A stretch of DNA of 51,688 nucleotides from Deltaproteobacteria bacterium (GTDB taxonomy: Bacteria > Myxococcota_A > UBA9160 > SZUA-336), in assembly GCA_016875225.1 (NCBI GenBank), contig VGRW01000019.1:1-51688 (forward strand). The letters are read 5' to 3'. Below are positions 1-8,102 of the stretch, piece by piece. Both the position numbers and the translations under genes were made by a program. The notes below the pieces were generated by a model that saw nothing but the letters and a program-made list of their open reading frames with translations, was not told where the DNA came from and did no database searches. The stretch's first letter is position 1, and every line of letters starts with the position of its first letter.

Positions 1-94
1 GGTCGACCCTTTCTGTTGGCCCGTTTTGTCTTGCAACTCAACGGTTAACAGAAGTCAGCCGGCCTGTGCTCGTTTGAGTGGTGAGAAATCCAGG
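1..94 (+). other. less GC-rich left edge, possibly the end of an insertion sequence
   Basis: This stretch is near 50 % G+C, against about 70 % in the rest of the window. Frame 1 stays open from the window edge to a TAA at 46-48, giving 15 codons that end FVLQLNG. This could be the C-terminus of a gene that starts outside the window. Bases 79-93 read GGTGAGAAATCCAGG, whose complement starts CCTGGATTTCTC. That resembles the CC-starting terminal repeats of some insertion sequences. The stretch stops exactly where rsmI ends. A mobile-element remnant is an inference; a plain intergenic region is equally possible. Confidence 0.25.
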
Positions 95-946
95 CTAGGT
101 CTTCGACCCGCGCGGCTTCCTCGCGAGCACGCGCGCGTAGGCATCGCGCCGCGCGAGTCCGGTCTCTGCGGCGAGCCGGCGCGCGGCATCGCGCGCCGAG
201 AGCCCGGATTCGAGCAGGCGATCGACGCTCGCGTCGACGTCCTCGGCGGTCGTTTCCGGCGGCGCCTGCTCGGCCGGACCCTCCACCACGATCGTGAGCT
301 CGCCGCGCAGATCGTCGAGCGCGAGCTCGCCCAGAACGCCGCGCAACACCGTCTCGTGTCGCTTGGTGAGCTCTCGGGCGAGCGCCACGCGGCGCGGTCC
401 CAGGGCGGCGCGGAGATCCGCGAGCGTCGCGGCCGCGCGATTGGGCGCCTCGAAGAGCACCAGCGACCCGGAGAACGCGGCCAGTGCGGCGATCGTCCGC
501 GAGCGGTCTGCGCCCTTCCGCGGCAGGAACCCGAAGAAGGCGAAGCACCGCGTCGAAAAGCCGCTCGCGACCAGCGCGGCGAGGATCGCCGATGGCCCCG
601 GAACGGGGACGACCGGCACGCCCGCGTCCAGCGCCGCGCGCACGAGCCGCTCGCCCGGATCCGAGACGAGCGGCGTCCCCGCGTCGGAGACCAGCGCGAT
701 CGACTCGCCGCGCGCGAGCCTCTCGAGCAGCTCCGGCACCCGCCGGGCCTCGTTGTGCGCGTGCAGCGAGACGCGCGGCGTCGCGATCGAGTAGCGCTGA
801 CAGAGCAGCGAGGTGTGGCGGGTGTCCTCGCACGCGATCAGCGAGACCTCGCGCAGCAGGCGCTGCGCCCGCGGCGACAGATCCTCGAGATTCCCGATCG
901 GCGTGGCGACGACGTAGACCGTCGCGCCCGGGTCGGGTACGGTCAC
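95..946 (-). CDS. rsmI: 16S rRNA (cytidine(1402)-2'-O)-methyltransferase RsmI
   Basis: RsmI uses S-adenosylmethionine to methylate the 2'-hydroxyl of C1402 in the ribosomal decoding centre. The 283-residue protein has the usual family length and the tetrapyrrole-methylase-type fold motifs. These are VVATPIGNLEDLSPRA near residues 12-27, ACEDTRHT near 38-45, SDAGTPLVSDPG near 87-98 and FFGFLPRKG near 137-145. The start is GTG at 946. The gene is divergent from yraN with only 30 bases between the starts. Genomes often carry rsmI next to yraN, though normally with both on the same strand. Confidence 0.93.
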   Translation of the reverse strand: MTVPDPGATVYVVATPIGNLEDLSPRAQRLLREVSLIACEDTRHTSLLCQRYSIATPRVSLHAHNEARRVPELLERLARGESIALVSDAGTPLVSDPGERLVRAALDAGVPVVPVPGPSAILAALVASGFSTRCFAFFGFLPRKGADRSRTIAALAAFSGSLVLFEAPNRAAATLADLRAALGPRRVALARELTKRHETVLRGVLGELALDDLRGELTIVVEGPAEQAPPETTAEDVDASVDRLLESGLSARDAARRLAAETGLARRDAYARVLARKPRGSKT

Positions 947-976
947 CTCGCCTCACCCCGAAGACGAGGCACGTCC

Positions 977-1375
977 ATGTCCGAACGACCTCCGGGGCGC
1001 GCTCCCGGGCAGCTGCGGGCGCGAGGCGCCGCTGGCGAGGCACTCGCGGCGCGACATCTCGAACGGCTCGGTTTTCGCATCGTCGCGCGAAACGTACACC
1101 TTCGGCACGCGGAGCTCGATCTGATCGCGCTCGACGGCACGGCGCTCGTGATCGTCGAGGTCCGTCTGCGCTCGAGCGACCGCTTCGGCTCGGCCGCGGC
1201 CTCGGTGGACCGGCGCAAGCAGGCCCGCGTCGCCCGTGCGACCGCCGAGCTGCTCGCACGCGGCGGTCTGCCGCGCTTCTCGTGGGTTCGCTTCGACGTG
1301 GTGGCGATCGACGCGGGCGCGACGCCGCCGGTCGTCACGCACTTTCGCGACGCCTTCACGGCGGACCGCCGCTAG
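977..1375 (+). CDS. yraN: YraN/UPF0102 family endonuclease-like protein
   Basis: This 132-residue protein belongs to the YraN family, which has a Holliday-junction-resolvase/restriction-endonuclease-like fold and no settled function. The family pattern is present. A GEALAARHLERLGFRIVARN start is followed by acidic residues E46 and D48 in HAELDLI, then VEVRLR at about 60-65, and a C-terminal RFDVVAI. ATG 977 is the first start that excludes the extra low-complexity upstream frame, and GAGG lies about 8 bases before it. Its stop codon shares the tetramer CTAG with the convergent gene on the minus strand. In many bacteria yraN follows rplS-rnhB on the same strand, but here it is inverted. Confidence 0.85.
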   Translation: MSERPPGRAPGQLRARGAAGEALAARHLERLGFRIVARNVHLRHAELDLIALDGTALVIVEVRLRSSDRFGSAAASVDRRKQARVARATAELLARGGLPRFSWVRFDVVAIDAGATPPVVTHFRDAFTADRR

Positions 1376-3300
1376 AGCTCGACGCTCCTTCCGGCCTGCT
1401 CCGTCCACGGCGCCGACGTCGTCACGATCTGGATCACCTGCACGACCGAGGCGAGGCGTTTGAACGCCCGAGCCAGCGCGCGCTGCTCGGCATGGCCGCG
1501 CACCGGCAGATCCGGTCCGACCAGGAGCGGGACGCGCCGATCGGCGGCGAGCGCCTCGAGCAGCGCGAGCTGCACGGCGAGCCGCACCAGCTCGCGCTCG
1601 CGGTCGGGAAGCGCCGTGTACGGCTGCTCGTCGCGGTCGGCGCCGCGCAGGATCCAGCCGCCCGCGTCTCCGACGCGCGCGCTCGCGAAGACTCCCATCG
1701 AGAGCGCGCGCAGGTAGACGGGCAGCACCGGACCCAGCCGCGCGCGAAGCTCTGCTTCGCTGCGATCCAGGAGGCGGGATGCAGCCGAGAGCAGACCCTC
1801 GGGGCCGATCGACTCTGGAGCCGGCTCGGGCTCCTCGTCGGGCTTTTCGAACAGATCGACGGCCGTATCCGCGTCGAGCGGCGCCGGCTCGGGCTGGGCG
1901 GCTTCGGCCGGCAGAGGGGCGGCCGGGAGCTCGGGGGGCGGAACGTCGGCCGGGCACGCTGCGAGCGCAGCCCGGGCCGCGCGCACCGCCGGAGCCTCCT
2001 CGCCGTCCCGAAGCGCTTGCTCGAGCTGCGCGCGTTCTTCGCGACGCTCGGGGGGATAGACCTGCTCGAGCTCCGCGATCCGCCACTTGCGCGTCTGCAC
2101 GGCTTCGAGCTTCTCCGCGAATCCGCGCGCGGCGGCGCCGAGCTCCTCGGGCGAGCCGACGCCGAGCGCGACCATGATTGCGCGGACCTCTGCCCCCTCG
2201 CTCTCGAAGCGCCGCTCCGAGGTGCGCTCCCGGACGCGAAGCACGGCGAGCAGCGTCTCGATCCGGGCGAGCTTCGCGCGCACGACTCGCGTGGTGACGA
2301 GCGCGGCGAGAAGCGAGACGACGCCGATGCCGGCGAAGACGTAGCCGACGGGATGGCCAACCGCGCCCGCGGCTCCGCCCGCGATCCCCAGCGCGGAGCC
2401 GAGCGCGATCGGCACGAGCAGCCGGCGCGGCGTAGCCCGGAGCCGGGCGCGATCGGCCAGCAGAGCGGAGCGCGTGTCCTCGACCACCGCGCGCTCTTCT
2501 TCGTGCTGCGTGGCCAGCGTCCGAAAGGCCCGCAGTCTGGACTCGAGCTCGTCTTTCGGGCCTGCGAGCGCGGAGTGCTTCTCGATCTCCGCCAGGGCAC
2601 CCTCGTGCTCGCGCTCGAGCTCGGAGAGCTCGTCTTCGAAGAGCTGCAGCTCGCGCAGCCTGGCTTCGTCGCGGACCCGATCCACCGCCGCGCCTCGAAG
2701 CGCGCGAGCGAGCTCCGCTTCCAGCCGGGCACGCTCGCGCGCGAGCGCGCCGGCGCGTTGCTCGTGCTCGGCCAGGAGCCGCGCGCGTTCCGCTTCGAGC
2801 CGCGCGGCCGTCGCCTCCGGCGTCGGGCCCGGCCGGCTGGCCTCGATGGCCGGCGGGTAGATCGGCTCCCGGCTCGGACCGTTCGGGCCGCGCCCGCCCG
2901 CCCCGGCCGAGCCCGAAACGTGGAGCAGCTCGAACTCCTCCGCCGCAGGAAGCCCCAGCGCCGCGAGCTGCGCCTCGATCTCGTGCGGGTCGCCCGAGAT
3001 CGCCTTCGCCGGCCCCCCGCCCGCCTCGATCCGGCCGAGCGATACGCGCCCGCGCGCGAAGTCCGCGGCGATCAGACAGCCATCGGAGCGGAGCGCGAGC
3101 GTCAGCACCGCGCGCCCGCGCGAATCGAGCCGGGTCGCCTCGTTGCAGGCCGGATGCAGGAGCCCGCGAATCAGCGCGAACAGGGCTCGCGCGGCGTCGG
3201 GTCCGGAACCACGCAGAACGGTGTAGCCGGGATCGAGAACGAGCTGGTGATCGCCGGTCAGCGAGGTCAGCCCGCGCAGCTGGATCCCGTGGATCCTCAT
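1372..3300 (-). CDS. membrane-anchored SMC/YhaN-like coiled-coil protein with degenerate ATPase motifs
   Basis: This is a 642-residue protein. The N-terminus ([14 protein letters not shown]) looks like the head of RecF/SbcC/YhaN-type ATPases, but the Walker A position reads [10 protein letters not shown] and lacks the GK(S/T). Two coiled-coil arms (about 170-285 and 338-430) flank a hydrophobic hairpin at about 289-337, as in Bacillus YhaN. A Pro/Ala/Glu-rich linker follows. Near the C-terminus, [21 protein letters not shown] resembles the ABC signature helix, and [10 protein letters not shown] sits where Walker B is expected, without the acidic pair. It is the last gene of the rpsP-rplS operon and overlaps rplS by 4 bases. 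A structural role at the membrane without ATP hydrolysis is inferred. The exact function is unknown. Confidence 0.7.
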   Translation of the reverse strand: MRIHGIQLRGLTSLTGDHQLVLDPGYTVLRGSGPDAARALFALIRGLLHPACNEATRLDSRGRAVLTLALRSDGCLIAADFARGRVSLGRIEAGGGPAKAISGDPHEIEAQLAALGLPAAEEFELLHVSGSAGAGGRGPNGPSREPIYPPAIEASRPGPTPEATAARLEAERARLLAEHEQRAGALARERARLEAELARALRGAAVDRVRDEARLRELQLFEDELSELEREHEGALAEIEKHSALAGPKDELESRLRAFRTLATQHEEERAVVEDTRSALLADRARLRATPRRLLVPIALGSALGIAGGAAGAVGHPVGYVFAGIGVVSLLAALVTTRVVRAKLARIETLLAVLRVRERTSERRFESEGAEVRAIMVALGVGSPEELGAAARGFAEKLEAVQTRKWRIAELEQVYPPERREERAQLEQALRDGEEAPAVRAARAALAACPADVPPPELPAAPLPAEAAQPEPAPLDADTAVDLFEKPDEEPEPAPESIGPEGLLSAASRLLDRSEAELRARLGPVLPVYLRALSMGVFASARVGDAGGWILRGADRDEQPYTALPDRERELVRLAVQLALLEALAADRRVPLLVGPDLPVRGHAEQRALARAFKRLASVVQVIQIVTTSAPWTEQAGRSVEL

Positions 3301-3701
3301 GCGTCCGGAGTCGTCTCTTCCTTCGCCGACGCTGCCGCGGCCTCGCCGCCAGCGGACGCGAACGTGTCGCGCTCCTTGATCCTCGCGGCCTTGCCGGAGA
3401 GCTGGCGCAGATACGTGAGGCGCGCCCGCCGGACGCGTCCGCGCGCCTTCAGCTCGATCTTGGCGATCGCAGGCGACTGAAGCGGGAAGATGCGCTCCAC
3501 GCCCACGCCGTAGGAGACCTTGCGCACGGTGAAGCTGGCCGAGTCGCCGCCACGCCGGCGCTGCAGCACCACGCCCTCGAAGACCTGGATGCGTTCCTTG
3601 TCGCCTTCCTTGATCCGCACGTGCACGCGAACCGTGTCACCCGCGCGGAACTCGGGGTGTTCTCGGAGTCCGAGCCGGCCGACTTCGGAGATCTGTCTCA
3701 T
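3297..3701 (-). CDS. rplS: 50S ribosomal protein bL19
   Basis: bL19 lies at the 30S-50S interface. The 134-residue product carries the family core: [20 protein letters not shown], then [15 protein letters not shown] and [16 protein letters not shown], then [20 protein letters not shown]. The core is normal, but about 20 Ala/Glu-rich residues (from [10 protein letters not shown] to the end) extend beyond the usual 115-residue length. ATG 3701 overlaps the trmD stop in an ATGA. The tail is likely disordered and is lineage-specific. Confidence 0.97.
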   Translation of the reverse strand: MRQISEVGRLGLREHPEFRAGDTVRVHVRIKEGDKERIQVFEGVVLQRRRGGDSASFTVRKVSYGVGVERIFPLQSPAIAKIELKARGRVRRARLTYLRQLSGKAARIKERDTFASAGGEAAAASAKEETTPDA

Positions 3702-4396
3702 CGCTTCGCTCCCTTGGATTCGAGGAGATCCGGCCGGCGTTCGCGCGTCAGCCGCTCGGCTTCTCGCGCGCGCCAGCGCTCGATCTCTGCGTGATTGCCC
3801 GAGAGCAGGACCTCGGGAGTTCCGAGCCCGCGAAACTCGCGCGGGCGGGTGTACAGAGGATATTCGAGCCGATCCCCCGAGAAGGAGTCCGCCTCGGCCG
3901 AGATCGGATTGCCGAGCACGCCCGGCACCAGACGCGTCACCGCTTCGGTCACGACCAATGCCGCAAGCTCCCCCCCGGCCAGGACATAGTCCCCGATCGA
4001 GAGCGGCTCCGCACCCGTGGCCGCGAAGATTCGCTCGTCGAACCCCGCGTAGCGCCCGCAGAGCAGGACCAGCTGCCGCTCGCCGGCGAGCTCCCGCGCG
4101 AGCGCCTGATCGAAGCGGCGGCCACGCGGGCAGAGCGCGATCACCCTGGCGCCGGGCCGCGCGATCGCCTCGATCGCCGCCACGACCGGCTCGCACTTCA
4201 GCACCATCCCGTCGCCGCCCCCGAACGGGGCATCGTCGACGCTGTGGTGCCGGTCGCTCGAGAACGAGCGCAGGTCCGTGACCCCCACGTCCAAGAGCCC
4301 GTCCCTGCGGGCCTGACCGAGCAGCGAGCCCGAGAGGAAGTGCTCCACCAGCTCGGGGAAGATGGTGACGACGTCGATCCGGGGGCCAGCGCTCAT
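3698..4396 (-). CDS. trmD: tRNA (guanine(37)-N1)-methyltransferase TrmD
   Basis: TrmD makes m1G37 in tRNA and prevents +1 frameshifting. The 232-residue protein has the SPOUT knot signatures: [16 protein letters not shown] at the start, [45 protein letters not shown] and a C-terminal YTRPREFRG. The true start is ATG 4396, inside a longer open frame. It overlaps the rimM stop by 4 bases, and its own stop overlaps the rplS start, so rimM, trmD and rplS are translationally linked as in many bacteria. Confidence 0.97.
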   Translation of the reverse strand: MSAGPRIDVVTIFPELVEHFLSGSLLGQARRDGLLDVGVTDLRSFSSDRHHSVDDAPFGGGDGMVLKCEPVVAAIEAIARPGARVIALCPRGRRFDQALARELAGERQLVLLCGRYAGFDERIFAATGAEPLSIGDYVLAGGELAALVVTEAVTRLVPGVLGNPISAEADSFSGDRLEYPLYTRPREFRGLGTPEVLLSGNHAEIERWRAREAERLTRERRPDLLESKGAKR

Positions 4397-4980
4397 GATC
4401 GCGCCTCGGCGATCAGCTCGCGCGGCGGATCGAGCCAGAGCTCGCCGTCCTCGCGCTCGAGCCGCAGGATCCACTCCGAGACCACCGGCAGGAGCAGGTC
4501 GGCCCGGCCCTCCCGGCGAATCACCAGCACGTCGGCGCCCGCGGTCGCGAGGATCTCGGCCACGACGCCGAGCTCCGATCCGTCGGCGGCGCGCGCCACG
4601 AGCCCGATCAGGTCGCGCCAGTAGTACTCGCCCGCAGGCAGCTCGCGGATCGACTCGGGTGGCACGAGCACCGCCGCGTCGTTCCAGACCCGCGCGCGGT
4701 CGCAGGAGTCGATCCCGGAGAGGAAGAGCCGAAGTCGAAGCCGGCCACGGGGGGCGCCGACGGGCTCGGCGCTCTCGACCCTGAACGGGATCGTCCCGGG
4801 GCGGGAGCGCAGCGCGATGGTTTCAGCCGAGAGGAGATTCGAGGGGTCGTCCCCGTGCAGCGCGACGAGCAGGCCGCCGTCCAAGCCGTGCGGCCGGAGC
4901 ACCCGGCCCAGCTCGACCCAGTCCCGGCCGGCGACGCCAGGCGTCGCTTCGATCTCGTTCACTCGTCCGCTCGCTGCCAC
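4393..4980 (-). CDS. rimM: 16S rRNA processing protein RimM
   Basis: RimM is an assembly factor for the 30S head that binds uS19. The 195-residue product shows the N-terminal barrel motif [18 protein letters not shown], the mid-region [14 protein letters not shown] that opens the PRC-barrel half, and the C-terminal LLPVVSEWI. It starts at ATG 4980, three bases after the khpA stop, and ends in a 4-base overlap with trmD. The length is slightly above the common 170-180 residues because of an N-terminal extension of about 20 residues. Position and motifs agree. Confidence 0.95.
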   Translation of the reverse strand: MAASGRVNEIEATPGVAGRDWVELGRVLRPHGLDGGLLVALHGDDPSNLLSAETIALRSRPGTIPFRVESAEPVGAPRGRLRLRLFLSGIDSCDRARVWNDAAVLVPPESIRELPAGEYYWRDLIGLVARAADGSELGVVAEILATAGADVLVIRREGRADLLLPVVSEWILRLEREDGELWLDPPRELIAEARS

Positions 4981-4983
4981 GGC

Positions 4984-5247
4984 TCAATCCCGATCGTCCT
5001 CGTCGACGTCGCCGTCCTCGTCCTCATCGTCCTCGCCGTGCCCGGCGATGTCGAGGTCCCAGCCATCGCCGCCCACGGCCAGCAGGGTCCGGATGGCCTT
5101 GGCCGTCTTGCCGCGCCGGCCGATGATCCGGCCGACGTCGTCCGGGGCAAGCCGAAGCTCGATCACGTGATCCTCGGCGGCGTGGACCTCGACCTCTTCG
5201 GGCTCCTCGGCCAGCGTGCGCGCGATGAACGTGACGAGCTCCTTCAT
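4984..5247 (-). CDS. khpA: KH-domain RNA-binding protein KhpA
   Basis: KhpA is a small single-KH RNA-binding protein that often pairs with KhpB and is encoded between rpsP and rimM. The 87-residue product has the KH GXXG loop in VGRIIGRRGKTAKAIRTLL. The N-terminal MKELVTFIARTLAEEPEEV is typical. After the KH fold there is an extra tail made almost only of Asp and Glu (about the last 18 residues), which most family members of about 75 residues lack. The tail could mimic nucleic acid or tune binding; that is inference. Confidence 0.92.
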   Translation of the reverse strand: MKELVTFIARTLAEEPEEVEVHAAEDHVIELRLAPDDVGRIIGRRGKTAKAIRTLLAVGGDGWDLDIAGHGEDDEDEDGDVDEDDRD

Positions 5248-5256
5248 CGGCTCGAC

Positions 5257-5517
5257 CTAGCTCGCGCTCGTCGCGCTGGCCTGCGTGGCCTTCTGACGCT
5301 TGACCAGCGACGCGACGGTGTCGGAGAGGGTCGCGCCCCGCTCGACCCACTTCGCGAGCGACGCCTCGCGAAGCTCGACCGCGCCCCCGCCGCGCGGGTC
5401 GTACGTGCCGAGCTGCTCGAGCACGCGTCCCTGGCGCTTCTTGCGCGAGTCCATGACGACGATGCGATAGGAAGGCGTGTTCTTGGCGCCGGTGCGATAG
5501 AGGCGAACGGTGACCAT
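5257..5517 (-). CDS. rpsP: 30S ribosomal protein bS16
   Basis: bS16 is a 30S body protein needed for subunit assembly. The 86-residue product has the standard start MVTVRLYRTGAKNTPSYRIV, the VMDSRKKRQGRVLEQLGTYDP core and a C-terminal WVERGATLSDTVASLV. The start ATG 5517 is set by homology; the frame stays open upstream without matching the family. It leads the rpsP-khpA-rimM-trmD-rplS set, with 9 bases before khpA. A promoter candidate lies just upstream, inside the end of the zinc ribbon gene. Confidence 0.97.
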   Translation of the reverse strand: MVTVRLYRTGAKNTPSYRIVVMDSRKKRQGRVLEQLGTYDPRGGGAVELREASLAKWVERGATLSDTVASLVKRQKATQASATSAS

Positions 5518-5569
5518 GGCAAGACTCCGAGAGCGTCGAGTTGGCTCGGCCCGGGCGGGCGAAGTCGCG

Positions 5570-5598
5570 AAGCTATAAGGGCTTCTGGCGGGCGTCAA
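5570..5598 (-). promoter_or_regulatory. candidate sigma-70 promoter of the rpsP operon
   Basis: On the minus strand, TTGACG (complement of 5593-5598) matches the -35 consensus at 5 of 6 positions. It is followed by CTTATAGCTT. With TAGCTT as the -10 the spacer is 17 bases, and with TATAGC it is 15. The box overlaps the last codons and stop of the zinc ribbon gene and leaves a leader of about 45 bases before rpsP. Seen by eye only. Confidence 0.45.
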
Positions 5599-5770
5599 CC
5601 TTGGCCGCCCTGGCCGCATCCTTCTCGCGCGAGCACCTCTCGCAGGCGTAGCGGACCACGTGGCGTTGGCCGAGCCGGTCGTAGCCGGTATCCAAGGCGA
5701 TGCGGCGCACGCGCCTGGCCTCGTGGCCACAGAAATCGCACTTCAAGGTGGTCGTCTTGCGCTCGCCCAT
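5573..5770 (-). CDS. small zinc ribbon protein
   Basis: This is a 65-residue protein with two CxxC pairs, CDFC at 11-14 and CERC at 43-46, spaced as in a single treble-clef or zinc-ribbon fold. Between them are basic residues and RIALDTGYDRLGQRHVVRYA, and the C-terminus is highly charged. ATG 5770 is chosen because MGERKTTTLKCDF starts just before the first Cys pair; the frame is open further up without family sense. It precedes rpsP by 55 bases on the same strand, so it may be read into the ribosomal operon. Binding to RNA or ribosome is a guess from the context. No specific family name is claimed. Confidence 0.6.
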   Translation of the reverse strand: MGERKTTTLKCDFCGHEARRVRRIALDTGYDRLGQRHVVRYACERCSREKDAARAAKVDARQKPL

Positions 5771-5801
5771 CGTCGGCGCGGACGGTAGCACGTCGGATAC
5801 C

Positions 5802-6176
5802 ATGCCGACCGTGCCGAATGCTGGCGATCCCCGTCGTCCCCCGCGAGGGCGCACCTCCGACGATCCGAAGCGCCGGCGGGGCCCGGCGGAGTCGATCGCC
5901 GACCTGCTGCCGCGAATGCTCGAAGAGGTCGGTCTGGGCGCGACCGCGATCGCCGTGCAGGTGATCCGCGCCTGGGACGAGGCGGTCGGGCCGGAATTCC
6001 ACCCCCACTGCCGCCCGGACGGGGTGCGAAACGGCGTGATCCAGGCGCGCGTGCGCGATTCGTCCTGGATGCAGCGCCTGCAGCTGGAGAAGCCGCGAAT
6101 CCTCGCGCGTCTGCGCGAGCGACTCGGCGAGACCGCGCCGAAAGACCTGCGGCTCCGGATCGGGCCGGTCGACTAG
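5802..6176 (+). CDS. DUF721/DciA-like protein
   Basis: This 124-residue protein matches the DUF721 pattern. A proline/arginine-rich N-terminus is followed by SIADLLPRMLEEVGLG, then VIRAWDEAVGPEFHPHCRP, then a DGVRNGVIQARVRDSSWMQRL segment. DciA proteins load the replicative helicase DnaB in bacteria that lack DnaC. Members of this size are often encoded alone, as here. ATG 5802 is 31 bases from the divergent zinc ribbon start. Its stop shares CTAG with tsaC on the other strand. The fold assignment is good; the helicase-loader role is inferred from the family. Confidence 0.75.
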   Translation: MPTVPNAGDPRRPPRGRTSDDPKRRRGPAESIADLLPRMLEEVGLGATAIAVQVIRAWDEAVGPEFHPHCRPDGVRNGVIQARVRDSSWMQRLQLEKPRILARLRERLGETAPKDLRLRIGPVD

Positions 6177-6775
6177 CCGGGGCCCGCGAGGACCGCCTCG
6201 AGCTCGGATCTGGAGAGCGAGCCCTCCCGAAGCAGCTGGAGCCCGCCACCGCCTCGGATCGCGACGACGGTGGACGGCGCGAGCCCCGAGGCGGGCTCGC
6301 CGCCGAGGATCGCGAGCTCGGGTCCGAACTCGCGCTCGACCTCGGCGGCGGTCGCGCACGGCTCCTGGCCGCTGCGATTGGCGCTGGTGGAGACGATCGG
6401 GCGCCCGGATGCGCGCGCGAGCGCGCTCGCGCTCGACTGCGAAGAGCAGCGGAACCCGACACCGAGCGGTGTGCGAACGCCGGCGAAGCGAGCGTCGGCG
6501 ACCGGCACGACCAGCGTGAGCGGCCCGGGCCAGAAGCGTTCGGCCAGGAGCCGCGCTTCGGGCGCGAGCGGCGCGGCGAAGCGCTCCAGGGCGGCCAGGT
6601 CGGCGATCAGCACCGAGAGGCCGCGCTCGGCGTCGCGGCCCTTCAGCGCGCGCAGCCGCGCCAGCGCTTCGGCCGAGAACGCGTCGGCGCCCAGGCCGTA
6701 GACGGTCTCGGTCGGGTACGCGACGAGCTCGGAGCGCGCGAGCCGGAGGACCGCGTCCGCGAGCGGGACGATCAA
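6173..6775 (-). CDS. tsaC: L-threonylcarbamoyladenylate synthase (YrdC/Sua5 type)
   Basis: The enzyme makes threonylcarbamoyl-AMP from threonine, bicarbonate and ATP for the t6A37 modification of ANN-decoding tRNAs. The 200-residue product is the short YrdC form without the Sua5 C-terminal domain. Motifs are VAYPTETVYGLGADA near 18-32, ALKGRDAERGLSVLIAD, RFWPGPLTLV, VGFRCSS and PIVSTSANRSGQ. It overlaps purD by 4 bases (ATGA) and its stop shares CTAG with the convergent DUF721 gene. The other t6A genes (tsaB, tsaD, tsaE) are not in the window. Confidence 0.93.
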   Translation of the reverse strand: MIVPLADAVLRLARSELVAYPTETVYGLGADAFSAEALARLRALKGRDAERGLSVLIADLAALERFAAPLAPEARLLAERFWPGPLTLVVPVADARFAGVRTPLGVGFRCSSQSSASALARASGRPIVSTSANRSGQEPCATAAEVEREFGPELAILGGEPASGLAPSTVVAIRGGGGLQLLREGSLSRSELEAVLAGPG

Positions 6776-8055
6776 CGCCGAGGCGACGTCGCAGCGCCGG
6801 CCGCGATGTCGCGCCGGTAGTGGGCGCCGTCGAAATGCACCCGCGCGGCGAGCTCGTAGGCGCGCGATCTCGCGGCTTCGAGCGTCGCGCCGCGCGCCGT
6901 CACGCCGAGCACCCGGCCGCCCGCGGTCTGCCAGCGGCCGGCGACGCGCCGGGTCCCGGAGTGAAACACCTTTGCGTCGGGAAGCCCGGCGAGCGCGTCG
7001 AGCCCGCTGATTTCGCGTCCGGTCGGGTAGCCGCGCGGATAGCCCTCGCTCGCCAGCACCACGCAGACCGCGGGGTCGCCGAAGCGCACCGGCGCGGGAT
7101 CGTCGGGCAGGCGCCCCTCGGCCGCTCCCACGAGGAGCGGCACCAGATCGCTCTCGAGCCGGAACAGCAGCGCCTGCGTCTCCGGATCGCCGAAGCGCGC
7201 GTTGAACTCGATCACGCGCGGCCGTCCCTCGTCGATCATCAGGCCGACGAAGAGCGCGCCGCGAAACGGCCGCCCCTCGGCGCGCATTCCGGCGACGGTG
7301 GGCCGCACGATCGTCTCGACGATCTCCCGCTCGAGCGCCGCGTCGATCGGGCGGGCCGGCGAGTACGCGCCCATTCCGCCGGTGTTCTCGCCGCGGTCCC
7401 CGTCGAGCGCGCGCTTGTGGTCCTGCGCGTGCGAGAACACCGTGAAGCGCTCACCGTCGCAGATCGCGTAGAAGCTCGCCTCCTGGCCCTCGAGCCGCTC
7501 CTCGATCACGATCTCGGCGCCCGAGGCGCCGAAGCGCCGCTCGCGCATGACCTCGCCGATCGCCCGCAGCGCCTCGTCGGGTCCGGCGCAGACGAACACG
7601 CCCTTCCCCGCCGCCAGACCGTCCGCCTTCACCACGCAGGCGCCGCCGCGAGCGCGCACGTGCGCCTCGGCCGCGTCGGCGTCGCGAAAGCCCTGGAATG
7701 CGGCGGTCGGAACTCCGTGCCGCGCCATGAACTCCTTGGCGAAGTGCTTGCTCGACTCGAGCCGCGCGGCCTCGGCGCTCGGGCCGAAGACCGCGACGCC
7801 GGCGTCTGCCAGACGATCGGCAATGCCCGCCGCGAGCAGGTCCTCGGGTCCGACCACGACGAGCGAGACGCCCTCGCGCTTCACCGCCTCGAGCAGCGCG
7901 CGCGGATCGAGCGGATCGACCGCGAGCCCCTGCGCGTCCTCTGCGATCCCGTCGCTGCCCGGGGCGCAGAGCACCGCGTCGACGAGCGGGCTGCGCGCGA
8001 TCGCCCAGGCGAGCGCGTGCTCGCGGCCTCCGGAGCCAAGGACGAGCACGCGCAT
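6772..8055 (-). CDS. purD: phosphoribosylamine-glycine ligase PurD
   Basis: PurD joins 5-phosphoribosylamine and glycine with ATP in purine synthesis. The 427-residue length is standard. The N-domain starts MRVLVLGSGGREHALAWAI. The ATP-grasp part carries FGPSAEAARLESSKHFAKEFM, CVVKADGLAAGKGVFVC, QDHKRALDGDRGENTGGMGAYSP and VIEFNARFGDPETQ. ATG 8055 has a strong GGAGGG about 5 bases upstream. It follows alr by 47 bases and overlaps tsaC, so alr-purD-tsaC is a likely operon. Confidence 0.97.
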   Translation of the reverse strand: MRVLVLGSGGREHALAWAIARSPLVDAVLCAPGSDGIAEDAQGLAVDPLDPRALLEAVKREGVSLVVVGPEDLLAAGIADRLADAGVAVFGPSAEAARLESSKHFAKEFMARHGVPTAAFQGFRDADAAEAHVRARGGACVVKADGLAAGKGVFVCAGPDEALRAIGEVMRERRFGASGAEIVIEERLEGQEASFYAICDGERFTVFSHAQDHKRALDGDRGENTGGMGAYSPARPIDAALEREIVETIVRPTVAGMRAEGRPFRGALFVGLMIDEGRPRVIEFNARFGDPETQALLFRLESDLVPLLVGAAEGRLPDDPAPVRFGDPAVCVVLASEGYPRGYPTGREISGLDALAGLPDAKVFHSGTRRVAGRWQTAGGRVLGVTARGATLEAARSRAYELAARVHFDGAHYRRDIAAGAATSPRR

Positions 8056-8102
8056 GGTTCCCTCCGAGTGAGGCCCCGATGTACGCGGGTGCGGCGCTGG
8101 AA

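Noticed and set aside
484-3480. A 998-codon plus-strand open frame across rsmI, yraN and the SMC-like gene
   Set aside because: It is low complexity and antisense to two well-supported genes. No family motif is visible.
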